A stretch of 48,016 nt of DNA, taken from assembly GCA_026709265.1 (NCBI GenBank), contig JAPOTI010000073.1:1-48016 (forward strand), read 5' to 3'. Each line of letters starts with the position of its first letter. The stretch's first letter is position 1. Origin of the DNA: Paracoccaceae bacterium (GTDB lineage Bacteria > Pseudomonadota > Alphaproteobacteria > Rhodobacterales > Rhodobacteraceae). The notes under the pieces were generated by a model. It did no database searches. It saw only the letters and a program-made list of their open reading frames with translations, and was not told the origin of the DNA. Of the stretch, positions 16,477 to 24,851 are shown piece by piece. Position numbers and translations under genes: made by a program.

Positions 16477-17150
16477 TCAGGATGAGAATCCATGTGACAC
16501 TGTGACACGTTTCTTTTGCTGCAGGTTGGCGGCGATTGCAAGTGGATTTTGGGGACCCCAGCCGAACCGCATCTTATAGGCGTTGTGGCCAGTGACCCTG
16601 GCTTCTTCGGCCTCTTTCTGCATCACCTCGATTGGACCGGAGTAGATTTTCGAGTCATAGACCCGAATCTTTTCCTTGGTGCACCCACCCAAAAGCTTGA
16701 AGACCAGCTTGCCCATCAAGTCCCATATTGCGATGTCGATGGCACTCATCGCCGCCATGCCGATGCCCTTGCGGCCCCAAGCGTGGGTCCGGCGATACAT
16801 TTTTCCCAAATATAGGCATAGTCGAACGGGTCTTCGCCGGTCACGAGCGATGCGTACAACTCATCGATGGCCGTCTTGACCACGCGCGGCGCAAGCGCCG
16901 CATTGCCGCTGCCGACGGTGCCATCCTCGGTCTCCACCTCGCAGGTCAGCCACTGGTGAAACCGGTATGATGCCATTGCATCACCTTCCATCCAAAGTGC
17001 ATCAGACGCGTTGGTGCAAAAGTTCCCCGACGGAGGAACGGTAGAACCAGTCCAGCTCCACACCCTTGTTCGTACAGATTTGATGGTTGTCACCTGGGGA
17101 TACCCTTCGGGGTTATCAGATCCGAGTTGATTTGGTATAGCAAAAACCAT
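16477..17150 (-). pseudogene. Frameshifted, truncated enolase-superfamily (rhamnonate-dehydratase-like) gene
   Basis: The first part reads [27 protein letters not shown] and [11 protein letters not shown], then leaves frame at an A-run near 16805. The next frame continues [32 protein letters not shown] and [12 protein letters not shown]. Together they form the N-terminal half of a mandelate racemase/muconate lactonising family protein, closest in pattern to L-rhamnonate dehydratase. The catalytic Lys region (YKMRFGWGP) is present. The gene then ends in unrelated sequence ([14 protein letters not shown]), and the metal-binding barrel half is missing. It is divergent from TTT operon B and its 5' end overlaps the putative GntR operator. 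Confidence 0.82.
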
Positions 17151-17156
17151 ATACCA
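17133..17156. promoter_or_regulatory. Inverted repeat in the promoter of TTT operon B, candidate GntR operator
   Basis: Arms TGGTATA and TATACCA are separated by 10 bases, 65 bases before the tctC start and overlapping the 5' end of the divergent dehydratase pseudogene. The half-site TGGTAT also occurs before gntR. FCD-type GntR proteins often bind GTATAC-like palindromes, so this is the most likely control site for module B. Confidence 0.5.
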
Positions 17157-17220
17157 TTTTCAAGAACGCGTGTCATCAATGGCGCCAAATCGCCATGAAA
17201 TATCTTAATGGGAGAGAAAC

Positions 17221-18186
17221 ATGTTTCACAATTTCAGAATCTTGCTGACCGCTGTCGCGATTGGTGGTGTATCACTTGCGGCAATTCCCGCACCTGCCGC
17301 GGCAGAGGAATTTCCGAACGGTCCGATTGAGGTTATCAACAATTCCAAACCCGGGGGTGGTTCCGATATCTTTTTGCGCTTCGCAACCGAGCAAGCAGCC
17401 GAGATCCTCGGAACCAGCTTCATTCACCAGTCAAAGACGGGCGGTGTCGCGACCAACACGCTGAATTATGTCGCCGACAAGCCTGCCAATGGTCAAACCC
17501 TGTTTATCGTGAACGCAGGTACCGCGCTGACAATGATGCGCGGTTCCGTCGACCTGACCAAGGACGACATCGTTCCGCTCGTACGCGGCACCATTGATCC
17601 AGAGTTCATCGTCGTGAAAGCAGGTCGCTTTACCGATGCGGCTGAATTTATCGCTTACGCCCAATCGAATCCGGTGAAGCAGGCCGGCACAAAGGTCGGT
17701 GGCAACCCACACGTCAGCGCACTCATCATGCGCGATGCCATTGGCATGTCTGATCAAGTCTATGTGCCCTTTGAAAAATCAGGCGAGATCGTCATCAATA
17801 TTATCAACCGCAATGTCGATGTCGCGCTATTGAACTACGACGAATTTATTTCGCAGGCCAATGCCGGTGAGGTCGAAGCACTTGCCATCCTCACACCCGA
17901 GCGTTCGGCAAACGCGCCCGACATCCCGACCGGCCATGAGGTCGGCATTCCCGTAGATATTGCCGTCGTTCGCGGTATCGGGGTTCTGAAGGGCACACCG
18001 GAGCCAGTCATCAAGAAGCTGGAGACGGCCCTGCTGGAATCGATGAACTCTGACGGTTATCTCGAATACCTTGCCGGATCGGGGCAGGATGCTTCCAGTA
18101 TCGCCGGGCGCGAAGCCTTCGGTGCACAGTTCGAAGCCATGTACGAAGGTTATCAAGCTGTCGCCAAAGACTTGCTCGGCGGCTGA
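17221..18186 (+). CDS. TTT transporter substrate-binding protein, TctC/Bug family (module B)
   Basis: Second periplasmic receptor, 321 residues. The signal peptide spans about residues 1-28 (MFHNFRILLTAVAIGG to PAPAAA), before EEFPNGPIEVIN. The Bug-fold motif is KPGGGSDIFLRFATEQAAEILG, and the ligand-loop equivalent is QSKTGGVATNTLNYVADKP. It is only distantly related to the module A TctC, so the two transporters probably take different ligands. GGGAGA lies just upstream of the ATG. A strong hairpin follows the gene, which in such operons usually keeps receptor mRNA more abundant than the permease mRNA. Confidence 0.9.
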   Translation: MFHNFRILLTAVAIGGVSLAAIPAPAAAEEFPNGPIEVINNSKPGGGSDIFLRFATEQAAEILGTSFIHQSKTGGVATNTLNYVADKPANGQTLFIVNAGTALTMMRGSVDLTKDDIVPLVRGTIDPEFIVVKAGRFTDAAEFIAYAQSNPVKQAGTKVGGNPHVSALIMRDAIGMSDQVYVPFEKSGEIVINIINRNVDVALLNYDEFISQANAGEVEALAILTPERSANAPDIPTGHEVGIPVDIAVVRGIGVLKGTPEPVIKKLETALLESMNSDGYLEYLAGSGQDASSIAGREAFGAQFEAMYEGYQAVAKDLLGG

Positions 18187-18201
18187 CACGCAAAGAGCTC
18201 G

Positions 18202-18227
18202 GCTGGCCCGCATTTATACGGGCCAGC
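18202..18227 (+). terminator. Intercistronic hairpin after tctC (module B)
   Basis: Perfect 9-bp stem GCTGGCCCG / CGGGCCAGC with the 8-base loop CATTTATA, 15 bases after the tctC stop and 28 bases before tctB. No T-run follows, so partial termination or 3'-end protection of the receptor mRNA is more likely than full termination. Confidence 0.6.
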
Positions 18228-18255
18228 ACACCCAACGCAGATTGCGGGATCTTTC

Positions 18256-18732
18256 ATGTCGACATCACAGACACATGCGAAGCCGATCGATCGCACTCTC
18301 CTGTTCGAGTCCATTTTCATCATGGTCTTTGCCACCGCAATGTTCGCTACGACCTATACGTTCGATAAGGTTCCAGCGATCCTCGCGCAGGGCATCCAGC
18401 CCACAGTTTTTCCACGCGCAGTTCTGGTGGTCATGTTCTTGCTTGCGGCGCTCCAGGCGTTCAAGGCAACCCGATTGACGCCGCAACAGGTATCAGATCT
18501 AAAGCCCGTTAAGGCCGTGCCACCCATCGTATTTCTGACGGCGGGGCTTCTCATGGCTTTCGCGGCACTGATGCCGATCATCGGAACCTTCCCTGCTATT
18601 GTCTTGTTCCTGCCCGCGCTGGCTCTGCTCTGGGGCGAGCGGCGTGGGTTGCTGATGAGTCTCAGCTTTCTTGGATTTCTCGGCTTCGCCTATGTGCTGT
18701 TCGGTCTCATCATGAACGTTCCTCTGCCTTAA
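18256..18732 (+). CDS. TTT transporter small membrane subunit, TctB family (module B)
   Basis: A 158-residue membrane protein with four hydrophobic segments (about residues 15-35, 50-70, 88-125 and 130-155). An N-terminal hydrophilic stretch MSTSQTHAKPIDR precedes LLFESIFIMVF; GIQPTVFPRAVLVVM is typical for the family. It has a normal ATG, in contrast to its module A counterpart. TctA follows after 10 bases. It assists the large permease subunit in coupled uptake; no substrate can be read from it. Confidence 0.85.
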   Translation: MSTSQTHAKPIDRTLLFESIFIMVFATAMFATTYTFDKVPAILAQGIQPTVFPRAVLVVMFLLAALQAFKATRLTPQQVSDLKPVKAVPPIVFLTAGLLMAFAALMPIIGTFPAIVLFLPALALLWGERRGLLMSLSFLGFLGFAYVLFGLIMNVPLP

Positions 18733-18742
18733 GGTTCATATC

Positions 18743-20257
18743 ATGGAAGCCTTCTTCCTCGTTCTTCAATTCCTTGCCGACCCCTATCACTTGGCGATCA
18801 TCGCCGGAGGTACACTTGTCGGTTTGATCGTGGGTGCCCTGCCAGGGCTTGGTTCAGTCATCCTGATTGCGCTGATGCTGCCCTTCGTGGTCCGGATGGA
18901 CCCCACGACCGGGATCGCACTCTGTGCAATTGTCTATTGCGCGACGACTTACGGGGGCTCGATCACAGCCATTCTAATTAACACACCCGGAACACCTGCC
19001 GCGGCCATGACGACATTCGACGGGTTCCCCTTAGCGCAAAAGGGTGAGGCGGGACGCGCGCTCGGCATTGCCACCTTCTCCAGCGCCATCGGTGGCATTC
19101 TGGGCATCCTCGTGATGATTGTCGCAACCCCACTCTTGGCACAGGTAGCGTATCAGTTCGGCCCGGCTGAGTTTTTCGCGCTTGCAGTCTTCGGCATGTC
19201 GATGCTCGCCTCGATCAGTGGTGCATCAATGACCAAAAACTTCATCGGCGGTGCTTTCGGCATCCTGCTGGCAACAGTTGGTACCGATCTGACCACTGGT
19301 GTGCAGCGCTTTACCTTTGGACAACCCGACCTTTACGAAGGGGTCGCCGTCGTTCAGATCATGATCGGTATCTTTGCCGGTGGTGAACTCCTGCGCCAGG
19401 CCACACAAGCTCACCTGAAAAGACGGTTGATCGCTGCGGGCGTCACCAAGCTCCCATCCCGCGAGGACTTCCGAAGGATCTGGAAGACAGTCCTCCGCAG
19501 CACTGGTATCGGAACCTTTATCGGCATCCTTCCAGCGGAAGGCGGCAAGGTCGCGGCGATGATCGCCTACAACGAAGAACAGCGCTGGAACAAAAAGAGG
19601 CGGGGGCAGTTCGGCAAAGGGGCGATTGAGGGCGTCGCGGCACCCGAAGCCGCCAACAATGCCGCCACGGGAGGCACAATGGTGCCAACGCTTGCACTCG
19701 GCATACCAGGCGGTGGCTCGACTGCAATCATCTTGACCGCCATGCTGATCCTTGGATTGCGTCCAGGACCGCAGCTCTTTGTTGAACAGCCAAACCTTCT
19801 GGCCGGGATCTTCGGAGCCATGCTGGGTGCCAACATTTGCTTCCTCGTTTACGGGATGGTTGGTGCTAAGTTTTTCAGCCGAATCACTCTTGTTCCGACA
19901 ACAATCCTCTGGCCCTGCGTGATCTGTCTGGCCTGCCTTGGTGCTTACAGCTTTCAGCAAAGCATGTTCGATGTCGGCGTCATGGTCTTCTTCGCATGCC
20001 TGGGATATTTTCTGAATCGGCATGGCTACGCGCCCGCACCAATCGTTATGGGGCTGATCCTTGGTGAACTGATCGAAACATCTCTCAAACAATCCTACCT
20101 GATCTACGACGGCAACCTCTTTGCCATCCTTCAGCAGCCGATTGCAGCGATGTTCCTGCTTTTATCAATGTTTGGCCTCTGCGGACCACTCATCGCCAAG
20201 GCGATAGGGGCTTACCGCGACAGGCAGGCAGCACATTTACGTGGCAACGACGAATAG
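18743..20257 (+). CDS. TTT transporter large membrane subunit, TctA family (module B)
   Basis: Main permease, 504 residues. Motifs parallel the module A copy: GGTLVGLIVGALPGLGS, TYGGSITAILINTPGTPAAAMTTFDG, GIGTFIGILPAEGGKVAAMIA, and EGVAAPEAANNAATGGTMVP with LALGIPGGGS. The second glycine-rich loop has GILPAEGG instead of the usual GILPGLG, a change next to the presumed transport path. The stop codon directly abuts the start of the pdxA-like gene, placing transport and the putative dehydrogenase in one transcript. Confidence 0.91.
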   Translation: MEAFFLVLQFLADPYHLAIIAGGTLVGLIVGALPGLGSVILIALMLPFVVRMDPTTGIALCAIVYCATTYGGSITAILINTPGTPAAAMTTFDGFPLAQKGEAGRALGIATFSSAIGGILGILVMIVATPLLAQVAYQFGPAEFFALAVFGMSMLASISGASMTKNFIGGAFGILLATVGTDLTTGVQRFTFGQPDLYEGVAVVQIMIGIFAGGELLRQATQAHLKRRLIAAGVTKLPSREDFRRIWKTVLRSTGIGTFIGILPAEGGKVAAMIAYNEEQRWNKKRRGQFGKGAIEGVAAPEAANNAATGGTMVPTLALGIPGGGSTAIILTAMLILGLRPGPQLFVEQPNLLAGIFGAMLGANICFLVYGMVGAKFFSRITLVPTTILWPCVICLACLGAYSFQQSMFDVGVMVFFACLGYFLNRHGYAPAPIVMGLILGELIETSLKQSYLIYDGNLFAILQQPIAAMFLLLSMFGLCGPLIAKAIGAYRDRQAAHLRGNDE

Positions 20258-21301
20258 ATGAGAACAAACATGTCAGGCATACCCGTCATTATTTCGACAC
20301 TGGGTGATGCCGGCGGCATTGGTCCAGAACTGGTCGCCAAGACGCTTGATCACCCGGAAATCACTCGCGGCACCAAGCGGGTCATCGTCGGACACCCCAA
20401 GGTGTTTGACATGGGCCGTGAAGTTGCCGGAATTGCGACAAACCTCCCGCGGTACACGAATATCCGTAACGCTCTCGAGAGCCCTGATCCGGTAGTTTTC
20501 CACCACTACGAAAAGCTCGAATACGGCGACATCGCGGTCGGTGCGACCAGTGCACAGGCGGGAATCGCCGACTACCAGATTGGCTGCTATGCGGTGGACC
20601 TGTCTGCAAAGGGCTTGATCGATGCGTTCGTTTGGGCGCCTGTCAACAAAGCGTCTATCCACAAAGCCGGATATCATTACGAAGGGTACAAGGCAGCGAT
20701 CGCCGACTATATGGGTTTCACCGAACGGTCGACCGAGATCAATACGATCGGGCATCTCTGGACAACGCGGGTGACTTCGCACATCCCGATCAGCCAGGTG
20801 GCAAACGAGATGAACGAGGATGCAATCATCGGCGTCGTGCAATATTTTGATCGCGAACTGAAACGCTTCGGATATGACAACCCGAAGATCGCGGTCTCCG
20901 GTCTCAATCCGCACAATGGCGACGAGGGGGCTTTCGGTCGCGAGGAGATCGACATCATCGGCCCGGCAATCGAAAAGGCCAAAACGTTCCAGCTGAATGT
21001 GGAAGGTCCCTACCCAGCCGATACGATTTTTCTCACGGTCCAGGAAGAAGGCCATATCGGCGTACTATCAATGTATCACGACCAATGTCAGATCGCGACA
21101 AAGCTGATGGGGTTTGACGATGGGGTCACCTATTTCGGCGGCATGCCGTTCACTCTCGCGACACCTGCGCACGGAACGGCCTTTGACATCGCCGGACAGA
21201 ACAAGGCCCGTCCCAACGCAATCTGTAAAGCCCATGAATTGGCGCGGCGAGCAGCGTTGACCGCCAAGGGCCTGCCTCTGGACGAGCCGGAGGCAGCATG
21301 A
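20258..21301 (+). CDS. Divergent PdxA-family NAD-dependent dehydrogenase/decarboxylase
   Basis: Related to 4-hydroxythreonine-4-phosphate dehydrogenase (PdxA, vitamin B6 pathway) and its catabolic relatives such as TphB; 347 residues. Conserved: TLGDAGGIGPELVAK, WAPVNKASI, TSHIPI, SGLNPHNGDEGAFGREEI, YPADTIF and MYHDQ. Of the three zinc-ligand His of PdxA, those in TSHIPI and MYHDQ remain. The His of the GHTE motif appears replaced by Tyr (EGYKAAIAD), and DHGTA reads AHGTA. A function in vitamin B6 synthesis is therefore doubtful. Lying between TctA and a sulfatase (stop overlaps the next ATG), it probably oxidises a hydroxy acid made in this pathway. A second Met (Met5) could be the real start. 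Confidence 0.85.
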   Translation: MRTNMSGIPVIISTLGDAGGIGPELVAKTLDHPEITRGTKRVIVGHPKVFDMGREVAGIATNLPRYTNIRNALESPDPVVFHHYEKLEYGDIAVGATSAQAGIADYQIGCYAVDLSAKGLIDAFVWAPVNKASIHKAGYHYEGYKAAIADYMGFTERSTEINTIGHLWTTRVTSHIPISQVANEMNEDAIIGVVQYFDRELKRFGYDNPKIAVSGLNPHNGDEGAFGREEIDIIGPAIEKAKTFQLNVEGPYPADTIFLTVQEEGHIGVLSMYHDQCQIATKLMGFDDGVTYFGGMPFTLATPAHGTAFDIAGQNKARPNAICKAHELARRAALTAKGLPLDEPEAA

Positions 21302-22785
21302 GCAAGAAGCCTAACATTCTACTTATCGAGGCCGATCAGTTGGCGGCCTTCGTGTTGTCGATGTACCGCTCAGGCGCTCAGGCACTCACACCGAACCTCG
21401 ACAAGCTCGCCGCTGAAGGTGTGGTCTTTGAGAACGCCTACTCCAATTCTCCGCTTTGCTGTCCATCACGTGCGTCGAAATTCACAGGGCGCCTGCCATC
21501 AACCCATGAGGTTTGGGGCAACGGGGCCGAGTTCCGCTCCGAGATCCCGACCATGATGCACTTCCTGCGCTCTGCCGGGTATCGTTGTGTCGTCTCGGGA
21601 AAATGTCACTTCATTGGGGCGGACCAACTCCACGGGTTCGACAAACGCCTCACCACTGACATGTATCCCGCGGGCTTCGATTGGACGATCGACTGGAAAT
21701 GGGGGCCGGTTCACCGCGAGGGCACATCTGTACGCAAGCTGGGTGTCTCAGGTCTGTGCAAGACCAACAATCAGATTCTCTACGACACCGAAGTCCAGTT
21801 CCGTGCTATTGAATATCTGCGCTATGAAGCTCTGCACCCCAAGGATAGCCCGTTCTTCCTCCATGTCAGCTATACACAGCCGCACGAAGCCTATCAGTCG
21901 ATCCCCGAATACTGGGATCGCTACGAGAGCGTCGACATCGACCTGCCGGCGATTGCCGAAGACGATGATCCACACCCAACGACTTCTTGGCTGAAGATCC
22001 ACCACGGCATTGACCAGTTCCCCCCTGACGAAGACACGATTCGACTTTCGCGTCGGGCTTACCACGCAATGATCTCGCATCTTGATGACTATCTGGGCGA
22101 ACTGATTGCAGAGCTGAAGCATCTGAAGCTCTACGAAGACACGGTGATCGTGTTCATCTCGGATCACGGTGACATGCTGGGTGAGCGGGGAATGTGGTTC
22201 AAGCGCACCTTCTTCCAGGGATCGTTGCAGGTGCCGATGATCATCCAGGGGGCCGGCATCGCACCTGGTAGACGCACCGAGTGCGTGACGCTTGCCGATC
22301 TTTGCCCGACGCTTGCGGAACTCGGCGGCGCGAAAGTCGTATCCGATGCGCATGGCAGTCCGGACAGCTCCAGCTTTCTGGGCCTGCTGACTGAAGGAAG
22401 CGATAGCGTCAAGGACGAGGCCATTGCCGAATACTACGGACCCGGTGTCATCGAACCGTGGCTCGCGATCCGCAAGAACGACTGGAAATATGTCTGGACC
22501 CGCAATCACGCCGACCTGCTCTACAACATGGCCGAAGACCCGGAAGAGCAGGCTGACCTGTCCGACGACCCGGCACACGCTGATATCAAGGCAGAGCTTC
22601 GTGCCCGTCTGCTCGAGCGCTACGATGTCGAGGCTGTAACCCGGCGGGCTGCAATCAGCAAGTCGACACGGATCTTCCTGCAGGAAGCACTCGCGACCAA
22701 TCAGGGATATCGCTGGGATTACCAACCGCATTTTGACGCCACGCAGCAATATGTGCGCGGCGTCAACAACCCAAGCACCGCATGA
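21298..22785 (+). CDS. Choline-sulfatase-like (BetC-type) S1 sulfatase, cytoplasmic
   Basis: A 495-residue sulfatase. Formylglycine motif SPLCCPSRASKFTGR (C at about residue 53). Catalytic metal motifs are LLIEADQLAAF and FISDHGDMLGERG. The segment AEFRSEIPTMMHFLRSAGY, SGKCHFIGADQLHGFDKR, LTTDMYPAGFDWT follows choline sulfatase (BetC) closely. No betaine-synthesis genes are near and the rest of the context is a TTT operon, so choline-O-sulfate is only one possible substrate. No signal peptide. It overlaps the pdxA-like stop as ATGA and is followed after 7 bases by the next sulfatase. Confidence 0.9.
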   Translation: MSKKPNILLIEADQLAAFVLSMYRSGAQALTPNLDKLAAEGVVFENAYSNSPLCCPSRASKFTGRLPSTHEVWGNGAEFRSEIPTMMHFLRSAGYRCVVSGKCHFIGADQLHGFDKRLTTDMYPAGFDWTIDWKWGPVHREGTSVRKLGVSGLCKTNNQILYDTEVQFRAIEYLRYEALHPKDSPFFLHVSYTQPHEAYQSIPEYWDRYESVDIDLPAIAEDDDPHPTTSWLKIHHGIDQFPPDEDTIRLSRRAYHAMISHLDDYLGELIAELKHLKLYEDTVIVFISDHGDMLGERGMWFKRTFFQGSLQVPMIIQGAGIAPGRRTECVTLADLCPTLAELGGAKVVSDAHGSPDSSSFLGLLTEGSDSVKDEAIAEYYGPGVIEPWLAIRKNDWKYVWTRNHADLLYNMAEDPEEQADLSDDPAHADIKAELRARLLERYDVEAVTRRAAISKSTRIFLQEALATNQGYRWDYQPHFDATQQYVRGVNNPSTA

Positions 22786-22792
22786 GGCGCAA

Positions 22793-24286
22793 ATGACCAA
22801 GAAACCTAACATTCTTATGATCTACGCCGACCAAATGCGCTATGACTGCGCCGGGTTTTCGGGCAACCCGGACGTCAAGACTCCAAACCTGGACCGGCTG
22901 GCGCTTGAAGGTGTTTGTTTCGACGAAGCGTTCACGTCCTACCCGCTCTGTACACCCTTCCGCGCGTCCCTGCTGACAGGAAAGTATGCCCATCAGGCAG
23001 GGCTGTACTCGAACCACTTCCCAATCAACACTGATCAACCGTCGCTGGCACCCAGTCTGAATGCCACTGGCTATAAGTCTGGTTACATCGGCAAATGGCA
23101 TCTTTATGGTGGCCCCAAGCCCGGCTTTGTCCCTCCGGGGTTGGCCCGCATGGGATTTGACCATTTCGTCGGTTACAATCGCGGTCACTACTACATGAAC
23201 GCGATATTCTATCGCGACACCGACCAGCCTTATCGCTGCAAACGCTACGAGCCCGATTTCCAGACTGACCACACCATCGAGTTCATGGAAAGTGCGGTCG
23301 AGGCCGGTGATCCGTTCTACGCTTATGTCTGTTTCGGCCCGCCGCATTTCCCGATGGACATGCCGGAGCACTGGCGGTGTATGTATGACCCGGATAAGAT
23401 CACCTTGCCCAATGGTACGCCCAACCCCGAACTGCAAAAGCGCCGCGCGCAAGAACGCACGCATTTAGACTATGACGGCGACGACCGTTTTGGCGAAAGA
23501 TCGAAGGTCGAGCAGATCGAAGGGCAGGATCCGGAAATCGAGACCGAAGGGCAGATCCGGAAATTCGTAGCCGAGTATTATGGCATGATTTCAAATGTTG
23601 ACTGGAATGTCGGGCGACTGCTGAACTGGCTCGATGCCAAGGGCCTCTCGAATGACACAATTGTCTTCTTCTTCTCGGATCACGGGGATATGCTCGGCCA
23701 GCACGGCTCTTACTGCGGGATCAAGCGTCAGGCCTATCGTGCCTCAGCCCATGTGCCGTTGTTGGTCCGCTATCCGGCACGTTTTGCCAAGGACAAGCGC
23801 GTAGACTCGCTGGTTGATGTCGCAGTCGACACGATGCCCACACTGCTGGAGACCTGCGGTGTCGAAATACCCGAAGGCGTCCAGGGTCACAGCTATCTTA
23901 CGCTGCTGCAAGGCGATGATGCGCCGATTCGTGATCACGTTCAATTCGAATTAATGAAAGCAGATTTCGGTGGGCGACCAGAGCGTCATGTAAAACCGGA
24001 ACGCGGCATTCGCACGAAAGATTGGCTCTATGTCCGTAAGCAGGATCGACCTCTTTATCTCTTCGATCAGTGTGCAGATCGCGGCGAGATTATGAACCTC
24101 GTCGACAATCCAGCCTATACACAAATTCAGGCCGAGCTTGACACCCGTGTTCTGAAGAACATGAAAGAGACAGGTGACGCCTGGGAGTTGGAGATGGACT
24201 TCCCGCCACCGGGTTACCTCACTCATGCTGAAGGCGCAGAATACCTGAGAAACGTGGTGCTTCCATCCGCAATCGAAGTGCCCTGA
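22793..24286 (+). CDS. S1-family sulfatase, cytoplasmic, type 1 paralog (module B)
   Basis: A 497-residue sulfatase paralogous to the one at 11169-12653. The formylglycine motif is CTPFRASLLTGK with the same uncommon Phe. Other motifs are LMIYADQMRYD, IGKWHLYGGPKPGFVPP and FFSDHGDMLGQHG. The ATG at 22793 is chosen because the protein core starts at once (MTKKPNILMIYADQ), as in its paralog; an upstream ATG at 22733 would overlap the previous gene heavily. A Lys/Glu-rich insert (about residues 225-260) differs from the paralog. No export signal. It is the last gene of module B. Confidence 0.91.
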   Translation: MTKKPNILMIYADQMRYDCAGFSGNPDVKTPNLDRLALEGVCFDEAFTSYPLCTPFRASLLTGKYAHQAGLYSNHFPINTDQPSLAPSLNATGYKSGYIGKWHLYGGPKPGFVPPGLARMGFDHFVGYNRGHYYMNAIFYRDTDQPYRCKRYEPDFQTDHTIEFMESAVEAGDPFYAYVCFGPPHFPMDMPEHWRCMYDPDKITLPNGTPNPELQKRRAQERTHLDYDGDDRFGERSKVEQIEGQDPEIETEGQIRKFVAEYYGMISNVDWNVGRLLNWLDAKGLSNDTIVFFFSDHGDMLGQHGSYCGIKRQAYRASAHVPLLVRYPARFAKDKRVDSLVDVAVDTMPTLLETCGVEIPEGVQGHSYLTLLQGDDAPIRDHVQFELMKADFGGRPERHVKPERGIRTKDWLYVRKQDRPLYLFDQCADRGEIMNLVDNPAYTQIQAELDTRVLKNMKETGDAWELEMDFPPPGYLTHAEGAEYLRNVVLPSAIEVP

Positions 24287-24474
24287 TTTCTTATGTCTTG
24301 ACCCAAATCGAAAGATCTCTCTGACAGGTAAATCGTTCATAGTGCTTATGCAGGCAGGCCAGTGTCCGTCCGTTATCATCGTTGGGCTTTGTATTCCGCG
24401 CCAAGCGAGGCCTGCCAGTCGAACCTCCGAATTGCGTCGTGAAAACGTTAGGAGGAATTCAACTCACCGAAGGA

Positions 24475-24500
24475 TGGCGACTTTGGTTGAGATTTTGCAA
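24475..24500 (+). repeat. 26-bp direct repeat, right copy
   Basis: Same 26-base sequence as at 8025-8050 with one A/G difference (fifth position), same orientation, 16,450 bases apart. It lies just beyond the end of module B. Confidence 0.6.
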
Positions 24501-24608
24501 ATATGCCCGACAATTGCCGTCTTACAGGCGTAGGAAAGGTTGGAAAGAAGCGTCTCATGTGTCTGATCTCCCAATCGCAAACCCTGCCATAATAGGGATT
24601 GCGCCCGC

Positions 24609-24851
24609 GCCGCCATCGATCAGGCGATCGCTTATGCAAGTGGTGTCGAAGCGGGCCGCATGCTCCTGGCCCGGGAGCGCGGAAAGACCATTTTCCCCTG
24701 TGTTGCCGCGGATCGTGTTCAATCCCACAACATAGGAGCACCGTCTCCTCATGCGGAGACCCAGTATGCGCCACGGAAGCGCCTGTTAGGACCAATGGCA
24801 CTCGACTGCATCGAAGCTCGCATTTTTCGCAGCGCGGATCGTTTCAAGTAA
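24609..24851 (+). pseudogene. Possible remnant of an unidentified gene
   Basis: A plus-strand frame reads AAIDQAIAYASGVEAGRMLL, ARERGKTIFPCVAADRVQSH and then LLGPMALDCIEARIFRSADR before a stop. Amino-acid and codon composition look coding, but no start, ribosome site or family was recognised, and upstream the frame loses sense. It is treated as a fragment of a lost gene. Confidence 0.35.

Noticed and set aside
19226-20092. Minus-strand open frame over tctA of module B
   Set aside because: Antisense to a conserved permease; highly charged, no known family.
20258-21301. Assigning the PdxA-like gene to vitamin B6 synthesis
   Set aside because: A metal-ligand His and a neighbouring Asp of PdxA appear replaced, and the gene lies in a catabolic operon.
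21298-22785. Calling module B a choline-sulfate/betaine operon
   Set aside because: No betA, betB, betI or choline transporter genes are present; only one BetC-like enzyme.
22733-22792. Earlier start for the module B type 1 sulfatase
   Set aside because: It would overlap the previous gene by 53 bases and add residues absent from the paralog.
21748-22812. Long minus-strand open frame (354 codons) over the BetC-like sulfatase
   Set aside because: Antisense shadow of a well-supported sulfatase; no motif or start signal of its own.
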